From Rhododendron vialii (lineage: Eukaryota; Streptophyta; Magnoliopsida; Ericales; Ericaceae), in NCBI RefSeq assembly GCF_030253575.1, contig NC_080564.1:28919561-28983560 (forward strand): a stretch of 64,000 nucleotides of DNA. The letters run 5' to 3'. The position numbers and the translations under genes are program-made. Shown here in pieces: positions 23,716 to 37,041 of this stretch (within the stretch, counting starts at the first letter, position 1; the number at the start of each line of letters is the position of its first letter). The notes under the pieces are model-generated. The model was not told where the DNA came from. It was given only the letters and a program-made list of their open reading frames with translations, and made no database searches.

Positions 23716-25925
23716 TGTAACGATCCGGATTTTTTTTTTTTTTGCTTTATTTTTTTTTTATACAAATTTATATTGTTAATTTCTTAATTCAATAACTAAT
23801 TAGATTGAATTATTAATTATACATTATTATGTGTATAATTGATATTATTTTCACACTTATATAGGATATATATTTATACTTTAGATATACAAGTATCCAT
23901 ACTCTTTTCTTATCCTATCTAATCAAAATTCTATCAAAACTAATCTTCCACTCCCCTTCAAACTCTCCTTAAACTATATCTCTCTCTCCTTCCACATTCC
24001 ACCACCTCCATACTTATCCCCAAATCCTCACTTCTCTCTCACAATACAACACTCCTAGTCCACTACATAAACAGAAACAAGAAAAGATGGATCACACCCT
24101 TTCAATTTTCGTCCATATCACGTCCCTCTGTTCACAGCCTGTTTCTTCCTAGTTACTGTCGTTTTTAGGCCTAAGTTTCTTCACGAATGTTGTAGAGGGC
24201 GTCGAGAACTTCGATCTCGACCCAAGAATCACCCAAAATGGTCAATGATTGATAGAGTTATCACTGTCCAAAGATCAGTGAAATTTTCGGATTTCTGTTT
24301 CTAGACAGCAAACAGGACTTATGAAAACCCCCATTTTTCTCCTAGTTCGAATGGTTTTCGGGCTTCGACTTCTTCACAAAAGTTGTAGGGCGTTTCAAGA
24401 TCTTCGCGTTAGACACAAGAATCGCCCAAAACGGCAGAGGTTTGATCAAGTTATTCCAGTCCAAAGTTGCTGCTAGAATACCGATCTTTCGCTGCCAAAC
24501 GAAAATCCACCGGACTCCACCAAATCGTTTTGTCCGAATTAAAGGTAGATTAATCCTTCTCCTACTTCTCCCTAAGTATATGTACTCTTTTCATGAAGAT
24601 TTTTAATAAGTTTCAATTGCTAAAATCGAACCCACGAATCGAAATCATATAGTCCGACGTTTTTTCCCTGTTTTTCGAAAATCCATTGTTCCTGGACATA
24701 TTGTTTTTGAAAATTAACACTAAAAATACAGTTAACCCCTTTAGGCTATTGAATGTATTGTTTTGGTCCAAAATTTAACGATACGTTATTTACAAATTGC
24801 AGTTTTAAACCCGAGATGATTAACTGTACAGTTTCGACCCACTATTATATTATCACTAATATGGTAATCTAACTTCATAAATCGACTAATAAAAGCATAG
24901 ACTTACTAATATTTGAATAAAAATATTATTTATTTATTTATTTATTTTTGATAAAAGTTTCTTGTTTTGTTATTAACTTTTGACCATACAAGACTAAGGG
25001 TAACGGCCCGTTCATAAAAAGTTACGTGATTGCCTCGCTTGTTGTTTGTTTATTTCAATTATTATTTTGGTAATATGCATATTGTTCAAACTCTTGCTTG
25101 ATATGCTAGATTAGACCTTAGAGACATGAGGTGGTATGCGAATTCACCTAGACGATACTAGGTAATGGATGAATTGGAAAGTTTTATTTTTAGATTGCCT
25201 GCAGGCGTGATTTTGAGATATGATGAGATTTGTGGTGAGATTGAAACTGGCGAGTGTCCAGTGATGATTGTAAAGTGATTTGTGAAGTGGTGTATAAGAT
25301 AGGCAAACCCTAGTTGTGGTTCAGGCATGATAAATTTTCCCCTTGTTGTAGTTATTGGGGTGCACACTCGGTATATAACTTAGGTGTACCTGCGATAGCA
25401 AAGGAAAGTGATCTCATGGGACCGAGCATGACTAGCGGTTGGGAGAGGAAAGATATCACGGAGAGATCTTAAATTTCACGATAGGTTAATGGATAGTAAT
25501 GAACTGGCTTATATGAAAAATATCTGTTTGACTTCTTCGATTCAATATTATCTTGTTACCTGCTAGTTGTATAGTAGGAGGGGTGGTTGGGTTGGATTAT
25601 TCTACTGGGTGATTTATCACTCACGGATACATCTGTATCCTAGCAAATCGTTTGCTTCGGCGATCAATTTGCCAGAGGGCACAGGATTCAATGGGGAGGA
25701 TTCAAAGATGGTACAGCTCGACACGGAAAGAATATCAGGAACGAAGATCGAGTATGCTTCGAATTTGTATCAAGCCTAGAGTCAGCTCTGAAGTTAATAT
25801 ATTTTGAATCAGTAAATTTATCTTATGACTGTAATAGCTAAACTTTATTTTTGAAAATTATATTTATTTAACAAATTTTCTTAAGATTTTATTTTATATT
25901 GCTTCCGAAAAATCGGGGCGTTACA
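23716..25925 (+). repeat. 5' LTR (2,210 bp)
   Basis: Begins TGTAACGATCCGG and ends CGGGGCGTTACA. It is nearly colinear with the 3' LTR at 29874-32105 over its whole length. Confidence 0.93.
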
Positions 25926-25927
25926 AA

Positions 25928-25939
25928 TGGTATCAGAGC
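25928..25939 (+). other. Primer binding site (initiator tRNA-Met)
   Basis: TGGTATCAGAGC, the usual plant LTR-retrotransposon site complementary to the 3' end of initiator tRNA-Met, two bases after the LTR end. Confidence 0.93.
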
Positions 25940-26900
25940 ATAGGTTCAACACTCGACCTTGGGTAGATTGTGTAAACCATATTCTGAGAGCATAAATTCG
26001 AGTAGTTAAACGTTTACCGTATTTAGTACTTCTCTAAACCACGAGATATCCTACCTAAGTATATCGTATAAATATTTATTTACTTGTTGCGACTCAAACT
26101 CTGAGGAGTTACGAAATCAACGTTGACTCCGATCAGAAAAAAGCGATAGAAGAGCCGTTTCATTGGCCGATCAAACAAGACGAAGAATCCCAGTACGAAT
26201 AAGACAAAGAGACAAATCTCGACAAAATAGGAAGAGTACTGTCGAAGGAAGCTACTCAATAGAGTATCTGTCAAAGAAGAATTTCCTTTCTCTAGGCGGA
26301 TGATGATCGAAAATAGGATAGGATCAATGTGAGAACATTGTTGAATTCACTTCCTTTTTAGAACTAGAAACCCTCAAGACCTTAAACCTAACCTCGTGGA
26401 GTAGCCGTTACAAAATTGGGATAAAAAGGTCAACGATGTCACTTTCTACGATCATTTTGTCAACCCCACCAGTAAGGACAATACGCGTAGCCCTAATGCC
26501 AACAACAACATAGCCTACGTCAACAACAATGATTAGGTGAATCCCGAGATCAATATCAACTCAAATCCCAACGCAAGATAGAGTATCAACTGGGTTGTGC
26601 AACTCGTACGAGCGATTACCAACTACACCTAAACTCCAACCTCAAGCTCCGAAGGCTCCTCGATGGATAGATCATAGTAGAAGGAGTCTTTGCGTACGTT
26701 TAGCTTGTGATTCTTAGGTCACAAGAAGAATTAACTTTGACGTCAAAGGTTGACTATTAGCCATCGCACTATTATCGAAAGTGATAAGAAAAGCGAAAAG
26801 TTATTTTCCACAAGAGAAGCTTCACTCATTTAAGGGGGTAGACAGGACCCTTTTACACCTAATAAGATAGTATAAAAAGCTTTATGGATGGTTAGCGAGC
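25940..26900 (+). pseudogene. Decayed gag region of the gypsy element
   Basis: The position expected for gag and protease. No zinc knuckle or protease motif is visible in any frame and stops are frequent. It is probably mutated beyond recognition or partly deleted. Confidence 0.5.
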
Positions 26901-26903
26901 TTC

Positions 26904-29700
26904 ATGTTGGAAGAAACAGATCAAATGGAGTTGGATCTTCTTCACATTGTCTGCGAATACGAGGACGTGTTCCCTGAGGAATCGCCGGGATTACCGCACC
27001 AAGAGAAATGGAATTCACCATCGAGCTACAGCCTGGTACGACCCCAATCTCCATGGCCTCGTATCAGATGGCTCCGACAGAACTATAAGAGTTGAGAACA
27101 CAGCTGCAAAAACTTTTAGAAAAACGCATTATCCGACCCAGCATCTCACCATGGGGAGCTCCTACCCTATTCGAAAGAAGAAACACTTCGACTTTGTATT
27201 GACTACCGCCAACTCAACGCTCACAATTAACAATACCCTCTTCCGAGAATAGAAGATGTGTTTGACCAATTGAAAGGGTCGACATGATTCTCGATGATTA
27301 ATCTAAGATCCGGATACCACCAATTGCGAATTCGAGATTGTCATATACCTAAGATGGCATTCCGCACACGTTACGGACACTACGAGTTTATAGTCATGCC
27401 GTTCGGTTTAACCAATGCTCCTACTGTTTTCATGTGCCTGATGAACCAAATTTTCACGCCGTACTTGGACAAATTTGTGGTAGTGTTCATCAATGACATC
27501 CTTGTATACTCTCCAACGGAGAAAGAACACGAAGACCACTTGAGAATTGTCCTCCAAGTACTTCGAGACAACCATTTGTATGCGAAGGCCAACAAGTGCG
27601 AATTCTAGATAAAAGAAGTCAAATTCCTAGGACACGTGGTGTCAAAGAAAGGAATCCCAATCGACGACAGCAAAGTGGAAGCAGTCATGGACTGGAAAAG
27701 ACCTTCTACGGTGTTCGAAATTAGAAGTTTCTTGGGAATAGCCGGCTACTACAGAAGATTCATTAAGGATTTCTCCATCTTGGGAAAACCATTGACGCGA
27801 CTGGCCCAAAAATGGGTTAACTTTGAATGGAACGAAGCATGTGAGAGATCCTTCCAATAACTTAAGAAGAAGTTGACTAGCGCTCCTATATTGATCATAC
27901 CCGAACGATACGCAGGGTATACCGTATACTGCGACGCATCCAAAGATGGGATTGTGAGCTGTACTTATGCAAAATGGAAAAGTCGTTGCTTACGGATCCC
28001 GACAGTTGAGGCCGCATGAAAGGAATTATCCGACTCACGATTTGGAACTGGCAACAATGGTCTTCGCCCTAAAGTCTTGGCGACATTATCTATACGGAGA
28101 GTAGTTCGAGGTATTCACAGATCACAAAAGTTTGAAATACTTGTTTACCCAGAAAGAGCTAAACATGAGGCAAAGGAGATGGATGGAATATTTGGAGGAT
28201 TTTAACTTCACGATGTCCTATCATCTTAGAAAGGCAAACGTAGTCGCTGATGCGCTGAGTCGTAAGAACCGAGGACAAATGGCTAGTTTAGCTATAAGAG
28301 AATGGAAGATGATGGAGGACCTTAACAGATTCAAACTGCAACCAACCGCAGAAGGCACCGACACGTGTCTCTTCGCCGTAGTCGCAACCCCAACCTTACA
28401 CCAAGAAATTTTTTTAGCCCAAACCTTTGAACAAGAATGTGATTTCATCAGACACCAACTCTCAATTGGAAAAGCAGCAGCCGGGTGGACAATCCACACT
28501 GATAAAAGTCTTCGCTTCCAAGGAAGAATTTTTGTACCAGACATCGGTACCCTCCGAGAAGCAGTACTTAAGGAATTCCACCATTCCAATTTCGCCGTCC
28601 ACCCAGGGAGCACCAAGATGTACTAAGACCTCCGCCAACAATACTAGTGGGCTGGAATCAAGAAGGACGTGGCCAAATACGTTTCAACATGCCTCACCTG
28701 CCAACAAGTAAAAGCGGAACATCAGAAGCCCGGTGGAACCCTACAACCCTTGCCTATACCCAAATAGAAGTAAGGAACATATCGCCATAGATTTTGTGAC
28801 AGGACTACCTAGTTCTCCGCAATCAAACACCGCCATTTGGGAGATAGTCGATCATTAACCAAATCCGCCCACTTTTTACCCATGAAAATGACGGACTCAA
28901 TGGACTCTCTCAGCAGACTCTACATCCGAGAAATCGTGCGATTACACGATGTACCCGTATCCATTGTGAGTGATCAAGATTCACGATTCACGTCGACCTT
29001 TTGGGATAGCCTACAGAAAGCATTGGGAACCGACCTTCGTCTCAGCACCGCATTTCACCCACAGACGGATGAACAATCCGAAAGAACAATCCAAATCTTA
29101 GAAGACATGCTCCGTGCTTATGCTTTGGACTTTAAGGGAAGTTGGGAACGACACCTACCTCTAGTCAAGTTCGTCTATAACAACAGCTATCAATCCACCA
29201 TAGACATGGCACCATACGAAGCTCTATATGGGCAACCTTGTCGATCACCAGTTTGTTGGGTTGAATTGGGAGAAACAAGCTTACTAGGACCAGAGTTAGT
29301 CCGAGGGACAACTGAAAAGATCGAAACCATTCGCCAACGGCTTCTGGCCGCACAGAGTCGACAGAAAAGCTACGTCGACAAAAGGACCAAACCATTGACC
29401 TTTCAGGTTGGAGAACATGAGTTCTTAAAGATCAGATCACGAAAAGAAGTTATCTGATTTGGAAAGAAAGGAAAACTGTTACCACGATACATTAACCTTT
29501 TTAAGATCCTCGAGAAAATTGGAGAAGTGACGTATCGCCTGGCACTACCGCCACAACTGGACCGAGTTCACAACATGTTTCACGTGTCAATGCTCCGAAA
29601 GTACATAACACATCCTTCCCACATCATCAATCGAGAAAACGTCGAACTCAATGAGAACGTCACTCTCGAGGAACAGCCAGTGGAGATCCAAGACTAATGA
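26904..29700 (+). pseudogene. Decayed gypsy pol (RT, RNase H, integrase, chromodomain)
   Basis: Fragments in order: LEETDQMELDLL leader (26904 on); RT with [10 protein letters not shown] (27300) and MPFGLTNAP (27396); RNase H region with [14 protein letters not shown] (27723) and later [16 protein letters not shown] (28218-28265); integrase core with DQDSRF (28975), FHPQTDEQSERT and YNNSYQSTIDMAPYEALYG (29175-29230); tail HVSMLRKYI (29582) and LEEQPVEI. The RT active-site box reads FINDILVYS, with Asn at 27492-27494 where the family has Asp, so the catalytic pair is lost. Several in-frame stops and frame changes separate the fragments. The element cannot make a working polymerase by itself. 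Confidence 0.9.
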
Positions 29701-29861
29701 GAAATGCATTCGAGGCAAAACCATTCAACTCGTCCAAATCATTTGGCGATATTGAAGAAATTGAGGAATCAACGTGGGAACGACAAGATGCTATGCACGC
29801 AAACTACCCTCGCATGTTTCCACTAGAACTTACACCCTAATTTCGAGGACGAAATTTTGTT

Positions 29862-29873
29862 AAGGGGGGTAGA
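29862..29873 (+). other. Polypurine tract
   Basis: AAGGGGGGTAGA directly before the 3' LTR, the plus-strand primer of the element. Confidence 0.85.
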
Positions 29874-32105
29874 TGGTAACGACCCGAATTTTTTTTTTTT
29901 TTGCTTTATTTTTTTTTATACAAATTTATATTGTTAAATTCTTAATTCAATAACTAATTAGATTGAATTATTAATTATGCATTATTATGTGTATAATTGA
30001 TATTATTTTCACACACTTATATAGGATATATATTTATACTTTAGATATACAAGTATCCATACTCATCTCTTATCCTATCTTACTAAAATTCTATCAAAAT
30101 CAATCTTTCAATCCCCTTCAAACTCTCCTTAAACTATATCTCTCTCGCCTTCTGCATTCCACCACCTCCATACTTATCCCCAAATTCCCACTTCTCTCTC
30201 ACAATACAACACTCCTAGTCCACTACATAAACAGAAACAAGAAAAGATGGATCACACCCTTTCAATTTTCGTCCATATCACGTCCCTCTGTTCACGGCCT
30301 GTTTCTTCCTAGTTGCTGTCGTTTTTAGGTCTAAGTTTCTTCACGAATGTTGTAGAGGGCATCGAGAGCTTCGATTTCAACCCAAGAATCACCCAAAACG
30401 GTCAAGGATTGATAGAGTTATCACTGTCCAAAGATCAGTGAAATTTTCGGATTTCTGTTTCTAGACAGCAAACAGGACTTATAAAAACCTCCACTTTTCT
30501 CCCAGTTCAAATGATTTTTGGGCTTCGACTTCTTCACAAAAGTTGTAGGGCGTTTCAAGATCTTCGCGTTAGACACAAGAATCGTCCAAAACGGCAGAGG
30601 TTTGGTCAAGTTATTCCAGTCCAAAGTTGCTGCTAGAATACCGATCTTTCGCTACCAAACGAAAACCCACCGGACTCCACCGAATCGTTTTTTCCGCATT
30701 AAAAGTAGATTAATCCTTCTCCTACTTCTCCCTAAGTATATGTACTCTTTTCATGAAGATTTTTAATAAGTTTCAATTGCTAAAATCGAACCCACGAATC
30801 GAAATCATATAGTCCGACGTTTTTCCTTTGTTTTTCGAAAACCCACTGTTCCTGGACTATTGTTTTTGAAAATTAACACTAAAAATACAGTTAACCCCTA
30901 TAGGCTATTGAATGTATTGTTTTGGTCCAAAATTTAACGATACGTTATTTACAAATTGCAGTTTTAAACCCGAGATGGTTAACTGTACAGTTTCGACGCA
31001 CTGTTATATTATCACTAATATGGTAATCTAACTTCATAAATCAACTAATAAAAGCATAGACTTACTAATATTTGACTAAAATTATTATTTATTTATTTAT
31101 TTATTTTTTATAAAAGTTTCTTGTATTGTTATTGACTTTTGACTATACAAGACTAAGGGCAATGGTCCGTTCATAAAAAGTTACGTGATTGTCTCGCTTG
31201 TTATTTGTTTATTTCAATTATTATTTTGTTAATATGCATATTGTTCAAACGCTTACTTGATATGCTAGATTGGACCCTAGAGACATGGGGTGGTATGCGA
31301 ATAGAATTCATCTAGACGATGCTAGGTAATAGATGAATTGAAAAGTTTTATTTTTAGATTGCCTGCAGGCGTGATTTTGAGATATGATGAGATTTGTGAT
31401 GAGATTGAAACTAGTGAGTGTCCAGTGATGAATTAATAAACTGGCGTGTGTCCAGTGATAATTGTGAAGTGGTGTATAAGATAGGCGAACTCTAGTTGTG
31501 GTTCAGGCATGATAAACTTTCTCTTTGTCGTAGTTATTGGGGTGCACACTCGGTATATAACTTAAGTGTATCTGCGATAGCAAAAGAAAGTGATCTCATG
31601 GGACCGAGTATGGCTAGCTGTTGGGAGAGGAAAGATCTCGCGGAGAGATCTTAAATTTCACGATAGGTTAATGGATAGTAATGAACTGGCTTATGTGAAA
31701 AATATCTGTTTAACTTCTTCGATTCAATATTATCTTGTTACCTGCCAGTTGTATAGTAGGAGGGGTGGCTGGGTTGAATTATTCTACTGGGTGATTTATC
31801 ACTCACGGATACGTCTGTATTCTGGCAAATCGTTTGCTTCGGCGATCAATTTGTCAGATAACGCAGGATTCAATGGAGAGGATTTAAAGATGGTGCAGCT
31901 CGACACGGAAAGAATATCAGGAACGAAGATTGAGTATGCTTCGGATTTGTATCAAGTCTAGAGTCAGGTTTGAAGTTAATATATTTTGAATCAGTAAATT
32001 TATCTTGTGACTGTAATAACTAAACTTTATTTTGAAAAATTATATTTATTTAGCAAATTTTCTTAAGATTTTATTTTATTACTTCCGAAAAATCGGGGCG
32101 TTACA
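29874..32105 (+). repeat. 3' LTR (2,232 bp)
   Basis: Begins TGGTAACGACCCG, one extra G compared with the 5' LTR start, and ends GGGCGTTACA. It differs from the 5' LTR by scattered substitutions and small indels, including a local duplication near 31410-31455. Confidence 0.93.
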
Positions 32106-32317
32106 ATAGGACCCACAATAGAAGGCATTACAAATAACGGTTATATTAAATACGAGGAAAAAAATTTTAATGAAAGCTAATCGGTTGCATGCGAGAAAAT
32201 AAGGGGGGTGGGAAATTAGGTTTTGTTATTCAGGCTGTTTGGTTGGAGTGGTTTTGGTGGGAAATGGGAATTGTTTTGTTAATAAATAATATTTTTTAAG
32301 GGCACACAGCCGAGAAA

Positions 32318-32389
32318 GCCCCTATAGCTCAGTGGTAGAGCGCCAGTCTTGTAAACTGGAGGTCTGTAGTTCGATCCTGCATGGGGGCA
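32318..32389 (+). tRNA. tRNA-Thr (anticodon UGU)
   Basis: A 72-base cloverleaf without intron. Acceptor arms GCCCCTA / TGGGGGC pair with one G-T wobble. D arm contains box A (TAGCTCAGTGG); the anticodon stem CCAGT/ACTGG encloses loop CTTGTAA with anticodon TGT; the T arm has GTTCGATCC (box B). The discriminator base is A at 32389. It lies 212 bases beyond the gypsy 3' LTR. CCA is not encoded. The sequence is unlike chloroplast trnT-UGU, so it is a nuclear gene. Confidence 0.92.
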
Positions 32390-33156
32390 TTCTCTCGTAA
32401 TTTTGGTTAGTTTATACTCCATCCTTAGTTTTTATTTATTTAAAACCCCAAAGCATAATAAGCCAACTTAGAACTTGAGTATATTTTTTTGGCAAACAAA
32501 GGAACATATAACGAAAATTGTTGCCGTTTTATAACCAGTTGCTTACTCAATTTTAACATTTTTCTTCTCTCGGTATTTTTTTAATTGCAGTTGCACATCT
32601 AAAATCAGCAGCATTATGAATAGCGGAGTAGTTCACGTGGTCTTAGATTTTACTATTTTGATTGGTCAAACTATTAATGAAGAGGTACCATAATCTCATC
32701 ACATAAGTGGGATTCACATTCATCGTGAGACGTAGCGGGACCGTTGAATTTAATTTCTCCGACCTCATTTTAAAAGCCATTGGTGAGAGTTTTTTTTTTT
32801 TTTTTTGGCGTAATGCATGGTGTGTCTCGGGCTAGCTTGCACATCTCAAACTAATTCCTGCAGGCTGCAGCCCCTCCCACATTTGGCATGGGGATGAGAT
32901 GGCCCCAAAAATTATTAATAAAAATAATTAAATTAGAAACCTTAAAAGGAAGGAAAGTACTCTAAATCCCAAACTATGGACACAAGACCAACTCCTCGTT
33001 GGAGAAAGAGTTATTAATCAATATCATCTCTCTTCATCAGTTATATAGCATACATTCTTGTGGGACAAACGAAAAATTCCAAAAAAATCCGGAAAAGAGA
33101 AGTCTATTAATGAACTCAATTTTGTTGTGGTGTGGATACTTCCTAGAATGAACTTA
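32390..33156. other. Intergenic, AT-rich
   Basis: No gene or clear element. A T-run of about 20 is at 32790-32807. Confidence 0.5.
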
Positions 33157-33398
33157 GGCCCCGTTTCAGAAACCTTTTTAAAAAATAAGCAGTTTATTTC
33201 ATATTTTCAAACTCAAAAATAATATAAATGAAAAATAATTTTTTAATTTCTTTTACACCGTATTAAAGATCTTGATGAGATCTATTAAACAAGATCTATA
33301 TTGGTAGGAAAATTATTTGCGTAAACATATTATTTTTGAGCTTGAAATTGCCTTCTTAAAAAATAAGTATTTATTTTACATTCCGAAACAGGGAAACC
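33157..33398. mobile_element. hAT-like MITE, about 240 bp
   Basis: Left end GGCCCCGTTTCAGAAACC and right end CCGAAACAGGGAAACC are imperfect inverted repeats, continuing inwards with complementary 'aaaaaataag' and 'ttatttt' blocks. No clear target duplication. No coding capacity. Confidence 0.6.
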
Positions 33399-33426
33399 AA
33401 TGACATCAAATCATGGCAGTTTCTAA

Positions 33427-33883
33427 GAGCATCCACAATGTAATAATCAAAACTAAATTGTTGCTAAAGTTAGCAATGTTTACTCAAAAAAGTGCTTACA
33501 TTGTAATAACCAAACTTAGCAACCTCTTAGCAACTCATCAAATTTTGACCTTTGAATAACCAAACTTAACAACTTTTACCAATAACCAAAACTCAATAAC
33601 CAAACCCAATAACCAAATTCAAAACTAAAAAATTAAAAAACACCTCACATAGGAATCGTCTCATCGAGACGAATAATTTGGTGTGGTCGGGGTGCGTGAT
33701 TGGAACTCGTTTGCAATTGGACATAGATACATTGCGTATTGTAGGAGGTTTTTTTATAGGGATACAAAAATAACCAATGTGGAGATCAAGTTTGTTAGGT
33801 TTGATTATAAACTAAATGGATAATCAAATGCTGACGTGGCACATTTTAGTTATCGATTTTGATTATTCCCATTGCGGATGCTC
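33427..33883. mobile_element. PIF/Harbinger-type MITE, 457 bp
   Basis: Termini GAGCATCC / GGATGCTC with TAA on both sides (33424-33426 and 33884-33886). Body is homologous to the element at 383-810 in the opposite orientation, including the hairpin GTCTCATCGAGAC at about 33659. Confidence 0.9.
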
Positions 33884-36011
33884 TAAGGTATATGGAGTCA
33901 TGGACCACTGTTAATTTGTTTGCGGAATAAGTTGTAACCACTACACCAACAATCATGCATGTAATCATTATACGCACAAATTCAAAACAAGTCTCCCTTT
34001 TATTTTTTTACTTCTATTCGATGTCAATCTGATCATTCAAAGAAGTCCGAAAAAGCCTAAAAATTAGCAAATGCATCCGTGCCTCCGATACTAATCAATT
34101 CTAATTTAGTACAAGATTTTACGTTTGCATCATGCATAAAATTGCACCATCACAATGAGTAACATATACATATTTTGTAAATTACGCTTGCCGATTTTCA
34201 CTCTAGGTTATTTGTTTGCAAACTTTTTCTTGGTGTGTGTTTTGGTAATTTTGTTGCATGGTAAATGTTATATTTCTTCTCCCTAGTAGTCAAGTCAGGA
34301 GGATCAGTAAAATGTGGCTTTTCCCTATGGTTTTTACTCATTTTCCCATGTGAGGTTGAGTTGGTTTATTGATTCTAGGAATTCTATAATACTTCTTCCT
34401 ACACAAAAAGAACATACTTATATTCTAACATGGCCCATGTGGGCCCACTTTTAGATGCAAAATTTTACACTTTTCCCAAATCAACTTTTTCTCCCATCAG
34501 CTGGCAGCCAGCACATATCACTAGATTATGGCCAATTTATTTAGACCAATTTGGTCCAAGAAGCTACGCCAAGTATTCCATTCTTTTGTGCTATATATAG
34601 TCAATCTATAAATTGTAGTCTTCAAAATCTCCATGTATCAAGGAAATAGTGACCTCAGGATCATAACTACTCCACTTTTGTTTTTTTTTTCTTGGTGAAA
34701 GTCAGCGTTGTTAGTCGTAGTGGGGTTAAAACTTCTGTCAAATGCACGAGAATACATGGTTGTTAGTCGTAGTGGGGTTCAAGTCTCTGTCAAATGTATA
34801 AGAATACATGATGTCTGCCACTCCACTTGCAATTCGCATTATAACTACTTTTTCTTCCCCTTGTTGAACGATCACCTGATTATTTTTATTTACCTCTTCT
34901 TTTTTTTTTTGTTCCAATAGCATGCAAAATTGCAAATAGAAATAACCTTATTTCTTTGTTTTGGGAAGTTTTGCTTGATCACCCTTTAAGATGAGATCAT
35001 CTCATAAAACAAACGTGGCCTCGTGTAATTTAAATGTGTTGCAAATTAAAAACCCTCGCGACATGCTTTCCTTAATTTTGTATATTTGAATGTATGAATT
35101 ACCAAAAGTAACAATCGTTAATTTAAAAATGCTCCCGTTGTCCCTTTTGAAGTGTCCATAAAAAGATGTGTATTTTTCAAATAAAAAAATAATTGGTGCA
35201 AAGAAATTTAAAAATTTGTCCAGATGGATGAATCGTTAGTTTTGATATTTAATTGGAGCAAAGAAATTTTAAAAAAATTATTCACTTAAGTACTTTATTT
35301 ATTTTTATTTAGTATATGCACGATTCATTATGTCGGTCAGTTAGAAGGGATGGACAGAAGATATGGTCATATATTTTTTGTCTTGGAAGATATGGTCATA
35401 TTTTTACATCGTTATCCATTTGCAATTCTTTCTTGACAATTGACAAATATAATTTGAAGATGATAACGATGTTACTCAATTATTTTTTGCACAAATAATT
35501 TTTATATCAAGACCTACAAAAAAATATTTTTCAACGTCACGGGGGAATTGGTAACATGCAAGAATTTTACGTGCAGAAATCTTTTGTACTGAAGAAACTA
35601 TTAGTATAATTGGTGCTTAGAGTGTCTCCAACCTTTGTTGTCTATTTCCTCGACTCAAATTTAAAATTTGAGTAAAAATCACATAAACTCATCTCGGTAT
35701 AATTGGTGCTTAGAGCATCTCAAGTTTTGTGTCTTTTTTTTTGATAAAAAATTAATTTTTACCCAAATATTTTTTCAAATATCTAAGATAACGCCAATTT
35801 TTTGAGTTTTATCTTATATATTTTCCAGAAATTTTGGATAAAAGCCATGAATTTACATTTTTCCGATTCGTCCTGCCCAGATGAATCGGAAAATTTAAAA
35901 AAAATGAGGCGCAAAACTAACATATGCAAAAAAAAAAAAAAATTGAATAAAGATAAATAAAAAAAAAAAAAGCCTCAAAAAAGTGTTTACAAAATGCTAT
36001 TTGTGTTGGAA
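33884..36011. other. Intergenic, AT-rich with small repeats
   Basis: No gene seen. It contains a 53-bp tandem duplication (about 34704-34810, both units starting GTTGTTAGTCGTAGTGGGG), short MITE-like ends 'gcttagagtgtctcc' and 'gcttagagcatctc' near 35617 and 35711, and a half copy (about 35870-35975) of the foldback family seen at 42.8 and 44.7 kb. Confidence 0.45.
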
Positions 36012-36012
36012 A

Positions 36013-36316
36013 AAGCTATGGGTACATGTGAGCATGTACATATCATGCACATATGAATTTTGTGGGGCCCACTTCGGGTCACACAAAGATGATTCGAACC
36101 CTCCATTATTTTTAAAAACATTTTTTTATAGAACCCTGTAAAAAATCAGCTCAATCCGATATCGTTAAGGATTTTTTCGGAACCGATATTGGGTTGAACT
36201 GTTTTGTTACAAGACTTCGAAAAAAAAAAAAATAATGCACGGTTCGAATTATTACTGCAGAACCTGAGATGAAACCCACAAAATTTATATGTAATGCTAT
36301 ATGTAACCATAGCATT
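36013..36316. mobile_element. MITE-like inverted-repeat element upstream of ABHD17 gene
   Basis: Ends GCTATGGGTACATGTG and CTATATGTAACCATAGC are imperfect inverted repeats; a second inverted pair lies inside ('aattttgtggggccca' and 'aacccacaaaattta'). The interior phrase 'aaaaatcagctcaatccgat' is shared with the inverted-repeat element at 62.7-63.0 kb. Confidence 0.6.
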
Positions 36317-36739
36317 GCTCGTATGTATTTGATGAAGAATTTATATCTTTCGGATAATTTCGCCAACGGGCGTCCAACCATCGATACCATTGGATAATAC
36401 GGCGACACGTAATCGAATCTGGGAAACGTGTAACCTGCACCTCCGGTCTCTCCCACATTTAAAATACCGGTACAATAAAAAAAAAGGACAAGTGGGTCGG
36501 TCACCTCATACAGCCGGTCACCCTTTTCACTCCCGATAAAAATTTACTCCAATAATACTGTACTACGGTTGCTACAATCGAAAGAAAACGATTCCTTAAG
36601 TAGTTAAGGTCCAAGTTCAAATCACTACTCTTCTCTGTCTCTCTCTCATCTGCGAGCTACTGCAAGGAATGTCGATCCACTTCCGACCGATATAATTAGA
36701 GAAAGCTATTTACGTATATAGGGAGAGAGAGAGATTGTT

Positions 36740-37041
36740 ATGGGTGGGGTGACTTCGTCGGTGGCGGCGAAGCTGGCGTTCTTCCCACCGAGCCCGCCGT
36801 CGTACAAGCTAATTACGGACGAGGCCACCGGGCTGCTGCTGCTGGACGCATTCCCTCACCGGGAGAACGTCGAGGTACTGAAGCTGCCGACTCGACGGGG
36901 CACGGAGATCGTCGCGGTGTACGTGCGGTACCCGATGGCGACCTCCACCCTGCTTTACTCTCACGGGAATGCTGCTGATGTTGGCCAGATGTACGAGCTT
37001 TTCATCGAGTTGAGCATCCACTTGCGCGTCAATCTCATGGG

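Larger units (their letters stand above)
23716..32105 (+). mobile_element. Ty3/gypsy LTR retrotransposon, chromovirus (Tekay-like), inactive
   Basis: A full-length 8.4-kb element: 5' LTR, tRNA-Met primer site, decayed internal region, polypurine tract and 3' LTR. Flanks ATGGG (23711-23715) and ATAGG (32106-32110) look like a 5-bp target duplication with one substitution. Domain order RT, RNase H, integrase and a C-terminal chromodomain-type tail (LEEQPVEI near 29670) indicates a chromovirus. Gag is not recognisable. Pol is broken by many stops and frame changes. Confidence 0.93.

Noticed and set aside
32318-32389. Chloroplast-derived tRNA insertion
   Set aside because: Arms and loops do not match chloroplast trnT-UGU as I know it, and no other plastid sequence flanks it.
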